In this document: positions 48,665 through 57,159 of the stretch, piece by piece
How positions within the stretch are numbered: position 1 is the stretch's first letter
Layout: each line of letters starts with the position of its first letter
From: Dyella mobilis
GTDB taxonomy: Bacteria; Pseudomonadota; Gammaproteobacteria; Xanthomonadales; Rhodanobacteraceae
Reading direction: 5' to 3'
DNA length: 64,000 bases
Assembly (NCBI RefSeq): GCF_016904945.1
Contig: NZ_JADIKF010000032.1
Coordinates: 62,001 to 126,000, forward strand
Notes under the pieces: generated by a model
Seen by the model: the letters and a program-made list of their open reading frames with translations, nothing else
Told to the model about the DNA's origin: nothing
The model's database searches: none
Made by a program: the position numbers and the translations under genes

Positions 48665-50944
48665 GTGACACACACCACCTATCTGGGCTTTCCCCGCATC
48701 GGCCGCCGCCGCGAATTGAAGCGGGCATTGGAAACATACTGGCAGGACGGCAACGCCAGCGCCTTGCTGGATACCGCACGCGCTCTGCGACAACGCCATT
48801 GGCAGCTGGCACGCGAGGCCGGCATGCAGACGGTCGCGGTCAACGACTTTTCACTCTACGACCACGTGCTCGACACCGCCGTGATGTTCGACGCCGTGCC
48901 GGAACGCTACCGCTCCCTGTTGCAGGATGACCCGCTCGCCGGCTACTTCGCCATGGCTCGCGGCAATCGCAACCTGCACGCGCTGGAGATGACCAAATGG
49001 TTCGACACCAACTATCACTACATCGTCCCCGAGCTGCACGCCGGCCAGCGCTTTCAGCTCAACGCCAACAAGCCGCTGGCCGAATGGCGTGAGGCTGGCG
49101 CGCTGGGCTTGAATGCCCGCCCCGTCGTGCTCGGACCGGTTTCCTTCCTGCTGCTATCGAAAACCACCGATGGCAGCGATGCACTGAATCTGCTTGACGC
49201 CTTGCTGCCGGCATACGTGGAACTGCTTGCACAACTCGCGCAGGCGGGCGTCGACTGGATACAACTGGACGAGCCCTGCCTGGTTCAGGACCTGGATGAA
49301 ACCGCCAGACTCGCCTACGTCGCCGCTTACGAGACACTGGCCCAAGGCGCCTCGCCGAAACGCCTGCTCGCCAGCTATTTCGGCGGCCTCGGCGACAATC
49401 TCGCGCTGGCCGCCAACCTGCCTGTCGATGGCTTGCACGTAGACCTCGTGCGCGCCCCCGAACAGCTCGATGCCGTGCTGTCCGCACTGCCGGCGCAACG
49501 CGTGCTGAGTGCCGGCGTGGTCGACGGGCGCAATATCTGGCGCAGTCAGCCGACGCAAGTCGTGACCTTGCTGCAAAAAATCGCCGCGGCGCGCGGTACG
49601 GAAAACCTGTGGCTTGCACCGTCATGCTCGCTTTTGCACGCTCCGTACGATGTTGCACAGGAAACCTCGCTGCCCGCCGAATTGCGCCATTGGCTGGCGT
49701 TTGCAAAGCAGAAACTGGAAGAGCTGAAACTGTATGCGCAAGCCCTCGATGGCGACGAAGGTGCCAAACACGCGCTCAGCGATCAGTCCGCTCGCCTGGC
49801 CGCACGAAGGCTGGCGGACGGCGTGCAACGAAAGGATGTACGTGCCCGCGTGCGCGCCTTGAGTCCGCAAGCCACGCAGCGCCGCTCCAGCCTGGCGCAC
49901 AGACGCAAAGTACAGGCCGAAGTGCTGGCGCTGCCGCCGCTGCCGACCACCACGATCGGATCGTTCCCGCAAACTGAAACGCTACGCCACGCGCGCGCCG
50001 AACATCGCGCCGAGCGCATCGACGGCGACGCCTACGAGAGCGTGCTTCGCGAAGAGATCGAACGGGTCATCCGCTTCCAGGAGAACATCGGCCTGGATGT
50101 CCTGGTGCACGGCGAGCCCGAACGCAACGACATGGTGGAGTATTTCGGCGAACAGCTCGACGGCTTTGCCTTCACCCGCCACGGCTGGGTACAAAGCTAC
50201 GGCTCGCGCTGTGTGAAACCGCCGATCATCTGGGGCGACGTATCCCGGCCGCAGCCGATGACCGTAAGCTGGACGCGCTATGCGCAATCGCTGACCGACC
50301 GGCCGGTCAAAGGCATGCTGACCGGACCGGTTACCGTTTTGCAGTGGTCGTTTGTGCGCGACGACCTGCCGCGCGACCAGGTCTGCCTGCAATTGGCGCT
50401 GGCATTGCGCGACGAGGTGCACGACCTGGAAAGCGCCGGCATCCGCGTCATCCAGATCGACGAACCGGCACTGCGTGAAGGCTTGCCGATTCGCCGCGCC
50501 GATCACGCCGCGTATCTGGAATGGGCCGTGCGCTGCTTCCGCATCACCGCCGGCGGCACCGGCGATGCGACGCAGATCCACACCCACATGTGCTACAGCG
50601 AATTCAACGACATCATTGAAGCCGTCGCCGCGCTCGATGCCGATGTGATCTCGATTGAGAGCAGCCGTTCGCGCATGGAACTGCTGCAGGCGTTCGAGGA
50701 TTTCCGCTATCCGGGCAGCATCGGCCCCGGCGTGTACGACATCCACTCGCCGCGGGTGCCCTCGAAAACGGAAATGATCGATCTGCTGCAGCGTGCATTG
50801 ACGGTGCTGGAGCCCGGCCAGCTATGGGTCAATCCGGATTGCGGACTCAAGACGCGCGGCTGGAAGGAGACCGAACCGGCCCTGGTGGCGATGGTGCAGG
50901 CGGCGCAGTCGCTGCGCGCAACGCTACATACAGCCCACCCTTGA
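48665..50944 (+). CDS. metE: Cobalamin-independent methionine synthase
   Basis: 759-residue MetE, which transfers the methyl group of 5-methyltetrahydropteroyl-triglutamate to homocysteine. N-terminal LGFPRIGRRRELKRALE; the catalytic zinc ligands lie in THMCYSEFNDIIE (His and Cys) and VNPDCGLKTRGW (Cys). The start is GTG 48665 after GAGG. A B12 riboswitch ahead means the gene is off when cobalamin allows MetH to work, consistent with the corrinoid adenosyltransferase in the same window. Confidence 0.97.
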   Translation: MTHTTYLGFPRIGRRRELKRALETYWQDGNASALLDTARALRQRHWQLAREAGMQTVAVNDFSLYDHVLDTAVMFDAVPERYRSLLQDDPLAGYFAMARGNRNLHALEMTKWFDTNYHYIVPELHAGQRFQLNANKPLAEWREAGALGLNARPVVLGPVSFLLLSKTTDGSDALNLLDALLPAYVELLAQLAQAGVDWIQLDEPCLVQDLDETARLAYVAAYETLAQGASPKRLLASYFGGLGDNLALAANLPVDGLHVDLVRAPEQLDAVLSALPAQRVLSAGVVDGRNIWRSQPTQVVTLLQKIAAARGTENLWLAPSCSLLHAPYDVAQETSLPAELRHWLAFAKQKLEELKLYAQALDGDEGAKHALSDQSARLAARRLADGVQRKDVRARVRALSPQATQRRSSLAHRRKVQAEVLALPPLPTTTIGSFPQTETLRHARAEHRAERIDGDAYESVLREEIERVIRFQENIGLDVLVHGEPERNDMVEYFGEQLDGFAFTRHGWVQSYGSRCVKPPIIWGDVSRPQPMTVSWTRYAQSLTDRPVKGMLTGPVTVLQWSFVRDDLPRDQVCLQLALALRDEVHDLESAGIRVIQIDEPALREGLPIRRADHAAYLEWAVRCFRITAGGTGDATQIHTHMCYSEFNDIIEAVAALDADVISIESSRSRMELLQAFEDFRYPGSIGPGVYDIHSPRVPSKTEMIDLLQRALTVLEPGQLWVNPDCGLKTRGWKETEPALVAMVQAAQSLRATLHTAHP

Positions 50945-50957
50945 CGACCCATGGAAC

Positions 50958-51122
50958 GAGCACCTTCGCACCTGCGCGAAGGTGCTCCGACCTGGGTGCG
51001 AAACATCCCAGGCCACCAGCGCCGGGAGCGCTTCCGGGCGCCTCGTCGAAGGCCGGAGCCTCCCAGGCGAGCTCCAGCCAGACCCCGGGGCGATAACCCT
51101 GGCCGGCCGCCTGAATCCGGCC
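50958..51122 (+). other. Highly structured GC-rich RNA region between metE and metK
   Basis: First a perfect 12-bp hairpin (50958-50969 with 50976-50987). Then a possible three-way junction: outer GCTCCG (50984-50989) with CGGAGC (51054-51059), enclosing CCTGGG/CCCAGG (50991-50996 with 51007-51012) and GCGCC/GGCGC (51019-51023 with 51037-51041). A further stem GGCCGG/CCGGCC follows (51101-51106 with 51117-51122). The first hairpin and the outer junction stem share bases 50984-50987 and cannot both form. It may be the metE terminator, a small RNA or a switch. No known RNA family is recognised. Confidence 0.45.
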
Positions 51123-51153
51123 TCACTGTCACGTAGTTATGCAAGACTGGGCA

Positions 51154-51218
51154 GTGAAACCCAGGGCTAGTGCGTGTATCATGGGCAATTCCCCCTTCCA
51201 TCTCTTTATCCGTAAAGA
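51154..51218 (+). promoter_or_regulatory. metK promoter and operator-like element
   Basis: GTGAAA (51154-51159), 17-nt spacer, TATCAT (51177-51182), giving a start near 51189. Ten nucleotides downstream CATCTCTTTATCC (51199-51211) repeats the arm of the metE palindrome and is followed by TAAAGA (51213-51218), giving TCTTTA-TCCG-TAAAGA. The shared element suggests common control of metE and metK, for instance by an ArsR-type SAM/SAH-responsive repressor. Confidence 0.5.
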
Positions 51219-51233
51219 AGGATATAAGCCACG

Positions 51234-52430
51234 ATGAGCAACTTCCTCTTCACCTCCGAATCGGTCTCCGAAGGCCATCCGGACAAAGTCGCCGACCAGA
51301 TTTCCGACGCCGTCCTCGACGCGATCCTGGCGCAGGACAACCGCGCGCGCGTGGCCTGCGAAACCATGGTGAAGACCGGCGTGGCCATCGTCGCCGGCGA
51401 AATCACCACCAGCGCCTGGATCGACCTGGAAGCGCTGACCCGCAAGGTGATCCTGGACATCGGCTACAACTCCAGCGACGTCGGTTTCGACGGCGCCACC
51501 TGCGGCGTGTTGAACCTGATCGGCAAGCAGTCGCCGGACATCAACCAGGGCGTGGACCGCAAGAAGCCCGAAGAACAGGGCGCTGGCGACCAGGGCCTGA
51601 TGTTCGGCTACGCCACCAATGAAACCAAGGATTTCATGCCGGCGGCGATCTACTACTCGCACCGTCTGGTGGAACAGCAGGCCAAGATCCGCAAGAAGAA
51701 GAACTCCCCGCTGTCGTGGCTGCGCCCGGACGCCAAGAGCCAGGTTACCCTGCGCTATGAAGACGGCGTGGCGACCGCCATCGACGCCGTGGTGCTGTCC
51801 ACCCAGCACGATCCGGACGTGAAGCAGAAGGATCTGGTCGAGGCCGTGCGCGAGCACATCCTGAAGCCCGTGCTGCCGGCCAAGCTGCTGCACAAGGGCA
51901 CCAAGTTCCACATCAACCCGACCGGCAAGTTCGTGATCGGCGGCCCGGTGGGCGACTGCGGCCTGACCGGTCGCAAGATCATCGTCGACACCTACGGCGG
52001 CTGGGCCCGTCACGGTGGCGGCGCGTTCTCGGGCAAGGATCCGTCCAAGGTGGACCGCTCGGCTGCCTATGCCGCCCGCTACGTGGCCAAGAACATCGTG
52101 GCTGCCGGCATTGCCGACCGCTGCGAAGTGCAGGTGAGCTACGCCATCGGCGTGGCCGAGCCGACCTCGATCTCGGTCACCACCTTCGGCACCGGCAAGA
52201 TCGCCGACGAGAAGATCGAAAAGCTGATCCGCAAGCACTTCGACCTGCGCCCGTACGGCATCATCAAGATGCTGGACCTGATCCATCCGATGTACCAGCA
52301 GACCGCCAGCTACGGTCATTTCGGCCGCACCCCGTACGAAGTGAAGGGTCCGGACGGCAAGACCTACACGGCATTCTCCTGGGAGAAGACCGACAAGGCC
52401 GACGCGCTGCGCGCCGACGCCAAGCTGTAA
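51234..52430 (+). CDS. metK: S-adenosylmethionine synthetase
   Basis: 398-residue MetK, making SAM from methionine and ATP. Motifs: [17 protein letters not shown] (ATP/metal), [12 protein letters not shown] (hexapeptide region) and [28 protein letters not shown] (P-loop-like). It lies directly downstream of metE, so the two catalyse consecutive steps. AAGGA precedes the ATG by 11-12 nt. A strong terminator follows. Confidence 0.98.
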   Translation: MSNFLFTSESVSEGHPDKVADQISDAVLDAILAQDNRARVACETMVKTGVAIVAGEITTSAWIDLEALTRKVILDIGYNSSDVGFDGATCGVLNLIGKQSPDINQGVDRKKPEEQGAGDQGLMFGYATNETKDFMPAAIYYSHRLVEQQAKIRKKKNSPLSWLRPDAKSQVTLRYEDGVATAIDAVVLSTQHDPDVKQKDLVEAVREHILKPVLPAKLLHKGTKFHINPTGKFVIGGPVGDCGLTGRKIIVDTYGGWARHGGGAFSGKDPSKVDRSAAYAARYVAKNIVAAGIADRCEVQVSYAIGVAEPTSISVTTFGTGKIADEKIEKLIRKHFDLRPYGIIKMLDLIHPMYQQTASYGHFGRTPYEVKGPDGKTYTAFSWEKTDKADALRADAKL

Positions 52431-52453
52431 TCTCTCCGGTTACGGCACACCAC

Positions 52454-52484
52454 AAAAAACCCCGCGGCATGCCGCGGGGTTTTT
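52454..52484 (+). terminator. Rho-independent terminator of metK
   Basis: The stem ACCCCGCGGC/GCCGCGGGGT (52459-52468 with 52471-52480) is flanked by an A-run and a T-run, 29 nt past the metK stop. It is symmetrical enough to serve the convergent carboxypeptidase gene as well. Confidence 0.93.
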
Positions 52485-52530
52485 GTTTGTGCGGATCGAC
52501 CGGCGCCGAAACTCGTAAACGGATCGTTGC

Positions 52531-53667
52531 TTATTCTTTCTTGTCGGCCGACGCGGCCAGCATCACCGGCTTCTTGGTCTTGCGGTTGCGATGGGCCAGG
52601 CGGGTGGTGCCGCTGCTGTGCTTGGCCTTGGTCGACTTGGCGGCCGGCGGACAAGTCTTGCCGCGATGCGGCTTGCACGCCGGGGTAGCCCGGGCCTGCA
52701 TGCAGGCCCGGCTGCAGCGGCGATGGGTAACCGGCGCATCTTCGGCATCAGCCGTGCCGATCGGCGACAGCGCAGCGAGTACGCGGCGCGTGGAACCGCC
52801 GATGCTGGCCGCGGCGATCAGCGCATCGGGGGTCGGCCGATGATCGAAACCGTCATCGAGCAGACGTGCCATCAAATTATCGCGGGCGCGGGCGGTGCGA
52901 CCGCCCAGCACCACTGCAAACAGACGATGCCCATCGCGCACGGCGGTGGAGGCGAGGTTGAAACCGGAAGCGTCCGTGAAGCCGGTCTTCAGACCATCCA
53001 TGCCCGGATAGCGATCCATCAGGTTGTTGTGCCCGCGGATCAGCTGGCCGCGGAACACGAAATCCTTGGTCGCAAAATAATGGGAATACTGCGGAAAATC
53101 GTGATACAGCGCGATCGCCAGCTTGGCCATGTCACGCGCCGTGCTCTTGTTGTCCGGGTCCGGCAGGCCATTGGGGTTGTCGAAGTGGGTGGAACCCATG
53201 CCGAGCAGCGCCGCCTGGGCATTCATCATGTCGGAGAAATGGTCCTCCGAACCGCCCAGCGCCTCGGCCACGACCGTGGCGGCGTCATTGGCCGACTTGG
53301 TCACCATGCCGAGGATGCAATCGTTGACCGCGATGGTCTGACCGGCGCGCAAACCCAACTTGGTAGGTGCCTGCGAGGCAGCCAAGCTGGATACGGGCAG
53401 TTCCTGGTCGACCTTGAGCTTGCCGCTCTGCAGTGCCTGGAAGGTGAGGTACAGCGTCATCATCTTGGTCAGCGAAGCCGGGTAGTTCTGCTCATCGGCG
53501 TTCACCGCACTGAGCACCTCGCCGGTCGCCGGATCGATGACGATGGCCGCATAGCCGGCGTGGGCCACCCCGGCGAAAACGCCAAGGCCGACCACCAGCA
53601 TGGCCGCAAACAGCCCCAGGACCCGGTCCAGCAAAGGCCGTGGCTGATTGGACTTGATGCTGTTCAC
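52531..53667 (-). CDS. D-alanyl-D-alanine carboxypeptidase (S11) with Cys-rich basic tail
   Basis: 378 residues: signal peptide/anchor (about 15-37, ending AHAGY), then a DD-peptidase domain with SLTK (SxxK), SAN (SxN) and KTG motifs. It trims pentapeptides in the periplasm. The C-terminal PBP5-type domain is missing. Instead, from about residue 315 there is a Lys/Arg-rich tail with four cysteines (RRCSRACMQARATPACK... TC). The start is the second GTG (53667), 5 nt after AGGAGG; the first (53670) is too close. Confidence 0.87.
   Translation of the reverse strand: MNSIKSNQPRPLLDRVLGLFAAMLVVGLGVFAGVAHAGYAAIVIDPATGEVLSAVNADEQNYPASLTKMMTLYLTFQALQSGKLKVDQELPVSSLAASQAPTKLGLRAGQTIAVNDCILGMVTKSANDAATVVAEALGGSEDHFSDMMNAQAALLGMGSTHFDNPNGLPDPDNKSTARDMAKLAIALYHDFPQYSHYFATKDFVFRGQLIRGHNNLMDRYPGMDGLKTGFTDASGFNLASTAVRDGHRLFAVVLGGRTARARDNLMARLLDDGFDHRPTPDALIAAASIGGSTRRVLAALSPIGTADAEDAPVTHRRCSRACMQARATPACKPHRGKTCPPAAKSTKAKHSSGTTRLAHRNRKTKKPVMLAASADKKE
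52690..52711. repeat. Perfect 22-bp palindrome inside the carboxypeptidase tail
   Basis: Arms CCGGGCCTGCA and TGCAGGCCCGG with no loop, coding for part of the Cys-containing tail (around CMQARA). It looks like an inserted palindromic repeat that stayed in frame. Confidence 0.6.
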
Positions 53668-53915
53668 CACGGCCTCCTAACTCCCAAAACCGCGGTTTGC
53701 CCCGCGTCGCGCAACCTTAATGCATAGCCATCGCAATTTCCAGAGGAAATACTTTAATCGGCCATGCTAAGTGCATGTTTTTGTAAAATTTAACGTAGTC
53801 GGACGGCGTAAGAACCTGTTACGCTACCGTGACGACCGCCTGAATTATTCATCGACAACCTGTCACGTGTCTTTAGCGCCGCCCCGAATCCGAGCATCCG
53901 GCCGGTCGGCTTGGT

Positions 53916-53921
53916 TAAAAT
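53916..53921 (+). promoter_or_regulatory. -10-like TAAAAT placed for a leaderless uup mRNA
   Basis: TAAAAT ends exactly 7 nt before the uup ATG. The intervening AGGCGG could instead be read as a ribosome site placed unusually close. No convincing -35. Confidence 0.4.
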
Positions 53922-53927
53922 AGGCGG

Positions 53928-55802
53928 ATGTCCCTGATCCAACTTCAGCGCGTCGATTTCAGCATCGGCGGCCCCCTCCTGCTCGAACACGTCGACCTCT
54001 CCATCGAGGCGAACGAGCGCGTGTGCATCGTCGGCCGTAACGGCGAAGGCAAATCCACCCTGATGAAGCTGATCGCCGGCGAGCTGCGTGCCGACGACGG
54101 CGAAGTGCGCGTGCAAGGCGGCGTCATCGTTGCGCGCATGGCGCAGGAAGTTCCGCAAGCCACCCAAGGCAGCGTGTTCGACGTGGTCGCCGATGGCCTT
54201 GGCGATCTCGGCCACTTGCTGGCGCGCTATCACCACCTGCTGGCCGAAGGCGACCTGGATGCACTCGGCGACGTGCAGGACCAGATCGAAGCGCAACACG
54301 GCTGGGATCTCGATCGCCGCGTCAACGACGTGCTGACCAAGCTTGAACTGCCGGCTGACACCGACTTTGCAGCGCTGTCGGGCGGCATGAAGCGCCGCGT
54401 ACTGCTGGCACAGGCACTCGTGCGCAAGCCCGACGTGCTGTTGCTGGACGAACCCACCAACCATCTGGACATCGAAGCGATCGGCTGGCTGGAAGGTTTC
54501 CTCAAGCAGTTCGAAGGCAGCATCATATTTGTCACGCATGACCGCAGTTTTCTGCGTGCCTTGGCCACGCGCATCGTCGAAATCGATCGCGGCCAGCTCA
54601 CCAGTTGGCCCGGCGATTACGACAACTACCTGCGCCGGCGCGAAGAACGCCTGCACGCCGAAGCACAAGCCAATGCGCTGTTCGACAAGAAGCTCGCACA
54701 AGAAGAAGTATGGATCCGCCAGGGCATCAAGGCGCGCCGCACCCGCAACGAAGGCCGCGTTCGTGCGCTGAAAGCCTTGCGCCGCGAACGATCCGAACGA
54801 CGCGAGTTGAGCGGCACAGCGAAGATGTCGCTGGCCAATGCGCAGGCTTCCGGCAAGAAAGTGATCGATCTGCAGCACGTGCACCAGGCTTATGGCGGCC
54901 GCGTACTGATCGACGATCTCGGCACGGCCATCATGCGTGGCGACCGCGTGGGCATCATCGGGCCCAACGGTGCGGGCAAGAGCACGCTGCTCAAGATTCT
55001 GCTGGGCGAACTGACGCCGCAACGCGGCGAGGTCACGCTTGGCACCGGTTTGCAGATTGCTTATTTCGACCAGCACCGCGCGCAGCTCAACGATGCGCTC
55101 AATGCGCTGGACAACGTGGCCGAAGGCCGCGAATACATCGAACTCAACGGGCAACGCAAGCACATCATCGGCTATTTGCAGGACTTCCTGTTTTCGCCCG
55201 AACGTGCGCGCGCCCCCATCACCCGCCTTTCCGGCGGCGAGCGCAATCGTCTATTGCTGGCCAAACTTTTTGCGCAACCCTCCAATCTGTTGGTGATGGA
55301 CGAACCGACCAACGATCTGGACGTCGAAACGCTGGAACTGCTGGAAGAACTGCTCACCGAATACCAGGGCACGCTGCTGCTGGTTTCGCACGACCGCGAA
55401 TTTCTCGACAACGTCGTATCCAGCACGCTGGTACTGGAAGGCAACGGCACGGTCGGCGAATACGTCGGCGGGTATAGCGACTGGTTGCGTCAAAAACCCG
55501 CAGAACGCAAACCGGCCGAGATTCAAACTCTCGACACCAGGCCAGCCGCCACGCCGGAAACGCCCACCGCCGCCGACAAGGCAAAACGAAAGCTCAGCTA
55601 CAAAGATGCGCGCGAACTGGAGCAACTGCCGGCACGCATCGAACAGCTCGAGACGGAGATAGCAGCGCGTGCCGAGGCAATGAACGATCCGTCGTTCTAC
55701 CAACAAGACGCCGCCGCCATTCAGCACGCAAACGAAGCCTTGGCGAAGGCTCAGGCAGAACTCGATTCCGCCTACGTGCGCTGGTCGGAACTGGAAGGCT
55801 GA
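53928..55802 (+). CDS. uup: ABC-F family ATPase Uup
   Basis: 624-residue soluble protein with two ABC cassettes. Cassette 1: Walker A GRNGEGKST, signature LSGGMKRRV, Walker B DVLLLDEPTNHLD. Cassette 2: Walker A GPNGAGKST, signature LSGGERNRL, Walker B LVMDEPTNDLD. A linker rich in charged helices lies between, and a C-terminal coiled coil (about 545-624) is typical of Uup. ABC-F proteins act on ribosomes; Uup also binds branched DNA. It has no membrane domain, so it is not a transporter of the neighbouring TOMM locus. Confidence 0.93.
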   Translation: MSLIQLQRVDFSIGGPLLLEHVDLSIEANERVCIVGRNGEGKSTLMKLIAGELRADDGEVRVQGGVIVARMAQEVPQATQGSVFDVVADGLGDLGHLLARYHHLLAEGDLDALGDVQDQIEAQHGWDLDRRVNDVLTKLELPADTDFAALSGGMKRRVLLAQALVRKPDVLLLDEPTNHLDIEAIGWLEGFLKQFEGSIIFVTHDRSFLRALATRIVEIDRGQLTSWPGDYDNYLRRREERLHAEAQANALFDKKLAQEEVWIRQGIKARRTRNEGRVRALKALRRERSERRELSGTAKMSLANAQASGKKVIDLQHVHQAYGGRVLIDDLGTAIMRGDRVGIIGPNGAGKSTLLKILLGELTPQRGEVTLGTGLQIAYFDQHRAQLNDALNALDNVAEGREYIELNGQRKHIIGYLQDFLFSPERARAPITRLSGGERNRLLLAKLFAQPSNLLVMDEPTNDLDVETLELLEELLTEYQGTLLLVSHDREFLDNVVSSTLVLEGNGTVGEYVGGYSDWLRQKPAERKPAEIQTLDTRPAATPETPTAADKAKRKLSYKDARELEQLPARIEQLETEIAARAEAMNDPSFYQQDAAAIQHANEALAKAQAELDSAYVRWSELEG

Positions 55803-56189
55803 TACTCCGATCACCTCGTCCTCCGATTGCATCGCTGCCGCACGGGCAGGATTCGAGGACGCCAAGACCGCGCGCACGGCCCACACCCGCCGTGCGCGAT
55901 GCAAACCAAAGCTTTGCGGCGAGCCGGTACAACGGCTTGCCAAATCCAGCTTACGGCGGCCGCGCACCACGGGCTGGTTTCGGTTCATTTCACGCACTCG
56001 TCACCACGAGGCCCCTTTAATGCCGAGTCGATCCCCAACGAATCGGTGACGCACACCATCGAAGAAAATCGCCTGCTCGGCCGGTAACCCTATGCATCCC
56101 TGCCGGATGCGAAGGGTGCCACCGACGCGATACGCAAGACACATCCCAAGCCCAATCAAGCAATGACTTCAACAGGGGGAGAAATTGCT
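55803..56189. other. 387-nt region before the TOMM locus
   Basis: No convincing gene is seen. A frame at 55827-56087 (+) lacks a ribosome site and recognisable content. A short hairpin GCATCC-CTGCC-GGATGC lies at 56094-56110. The promoter for the FHA-kinase operon should be here, but no clear -35/-10 pair stands out. Confidence 0.55.
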
Positions 56190-57146
56190 ATGGCCATTGT
56201 GCATCACGGTGCCACCAAGGAATGGTGCGTACTAAAAGCCAATCACGTTTTCGGGCGACACGTGGATCGCACCGATACCGTTCTTGCAAGCGCCGACATT
56301 TCACAGATCCACGCCGCCATCGGCTGGCGCGGCGATCGCTGGCAAATCATCGACTACAGCCGCAACGGAACGCTGTTATCCGGACGACGATTGCCCGCCG
56401 GCGTGTGGACCGATTTGCAGATTGAACAGCACATCCGGTTCTCGGCGAACGAACTCAGCGACTGGACCGTCATCGATCTGACACCGCCAGGACCCGTCCT
56501 CGTACCGCGGGATGAAGCCGATACTGCGCCGCTCCCGCTCAAGACCTGGAATCAGCTACCCGACCCGCACCGACCCTCCACCTCGATTTATCAGGGCCTG
56601 GACGGTTGTTGGTGGCTGGAATGCGGCGAAGACTCCATCCATCTGCACAACGGGCAACACATCACTATCGCGGACAGGTCCTGGCGTTTTCTGCAACGCG
56701 ATGTCGACATTGCAACCTTGCAAGCCTCCAGCAGCGACCAACTTCCCTTGCACCTGCATTTCCGGGTGAGCCTCGATGAGGAACACGTCAACCTGACCTT
56801 GTCGACGCGAGATCGTACGCTGGATCTGGGAGAACGCAGTCACCACTATCTGCTCGCCACGCTCGCACGCAAACGGCTGGCCGACAAGCAAGCCGGCATC
56901 GATCCGCTGGAGCAAGGATGGATCGGAATGGACCGCCTCTCGCGCATGCTTGGCATGGACCCGCCGCATCTGAACATTCAGGTCTATCGCGCCCGCAATC
57001 AGCTGGTATCCGCCCTGCGCGAACACGCCTTCGCGCCGCTCATCATCGAGCGGCGGCGTGGCGACGTACGGCTAGGTGCGCTTGCCTACGACATTGCGCG
57101 CGGTTCCAAACTGGAAGGCAGCTATTCCCCCGCGGCCATGCAGTAA
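56190..57146 (+). CDS. FHA-domain protein of the TOMM locus
   Basis: 318 residues. An N-terminal FHA domain (about 1-95) keeps the phosphothreonine-binding residues: G22-R23, S38, H41 and the N59-G60-T61 turn. The middle (about 130-190) is unassigned. The C-terminal part (about 205-290, YLLATLARKRLADKQ... RLSRMLGMDPPHLNIQVYRARNQL) resembles a winged-helix/response-regulator-type DNA-binding domain, but this is a guess. The start is ATG 56190, 8 nt after GGGGGAG. Thirteen nucleotides separate it from the kinase gene, so it is the likely partner or substrate of that kinase. Confidence 0.8.
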   Translation: MAIVHHGATKEWCVLKANHVFGRHVDRTDTVLASADISQIHAAIGWRGDRWQIIDYSRNGTLLSGRRLPAGVWTDLQIEQHIRFSANELSDWTVIDLTPPGPVLVPRDEADTAPLPLKTWNQLPDPHRPSTSIYQGLDGCWWLECGEDSIHLHNGQHITIADRSWRFLQRDVDIATLQASSSDQLPLHLHFRVSLDEEHVNLTLSTRDRTLDLGERSHHYLLATLARKRLADKQAGIDPLEQGWIGMDRLSRMLGMDPPHLNIQVYRARNQLVSALREHAFAPLIIERRRGDVRLGALAYDIARGSKLEGSYSPAAMQ

Positions 57147-57159
57147 GCGGAGGCCTAGC

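Noticed and set aside
50958..51233. Known SAM or SAH riboswitch ahead of metK
   Set aside because: None of the consensus elements I know (SAM-I/IV, SAM-II, SAM-III, SAH) can be recognised, so it is reported only as an unassigned structured region.
55827..56087. 86-codon frame between uup and the FHA gene
   Set aside because: No ribosome site, basic low-complexity product, and it overlaps the expected promoter region.
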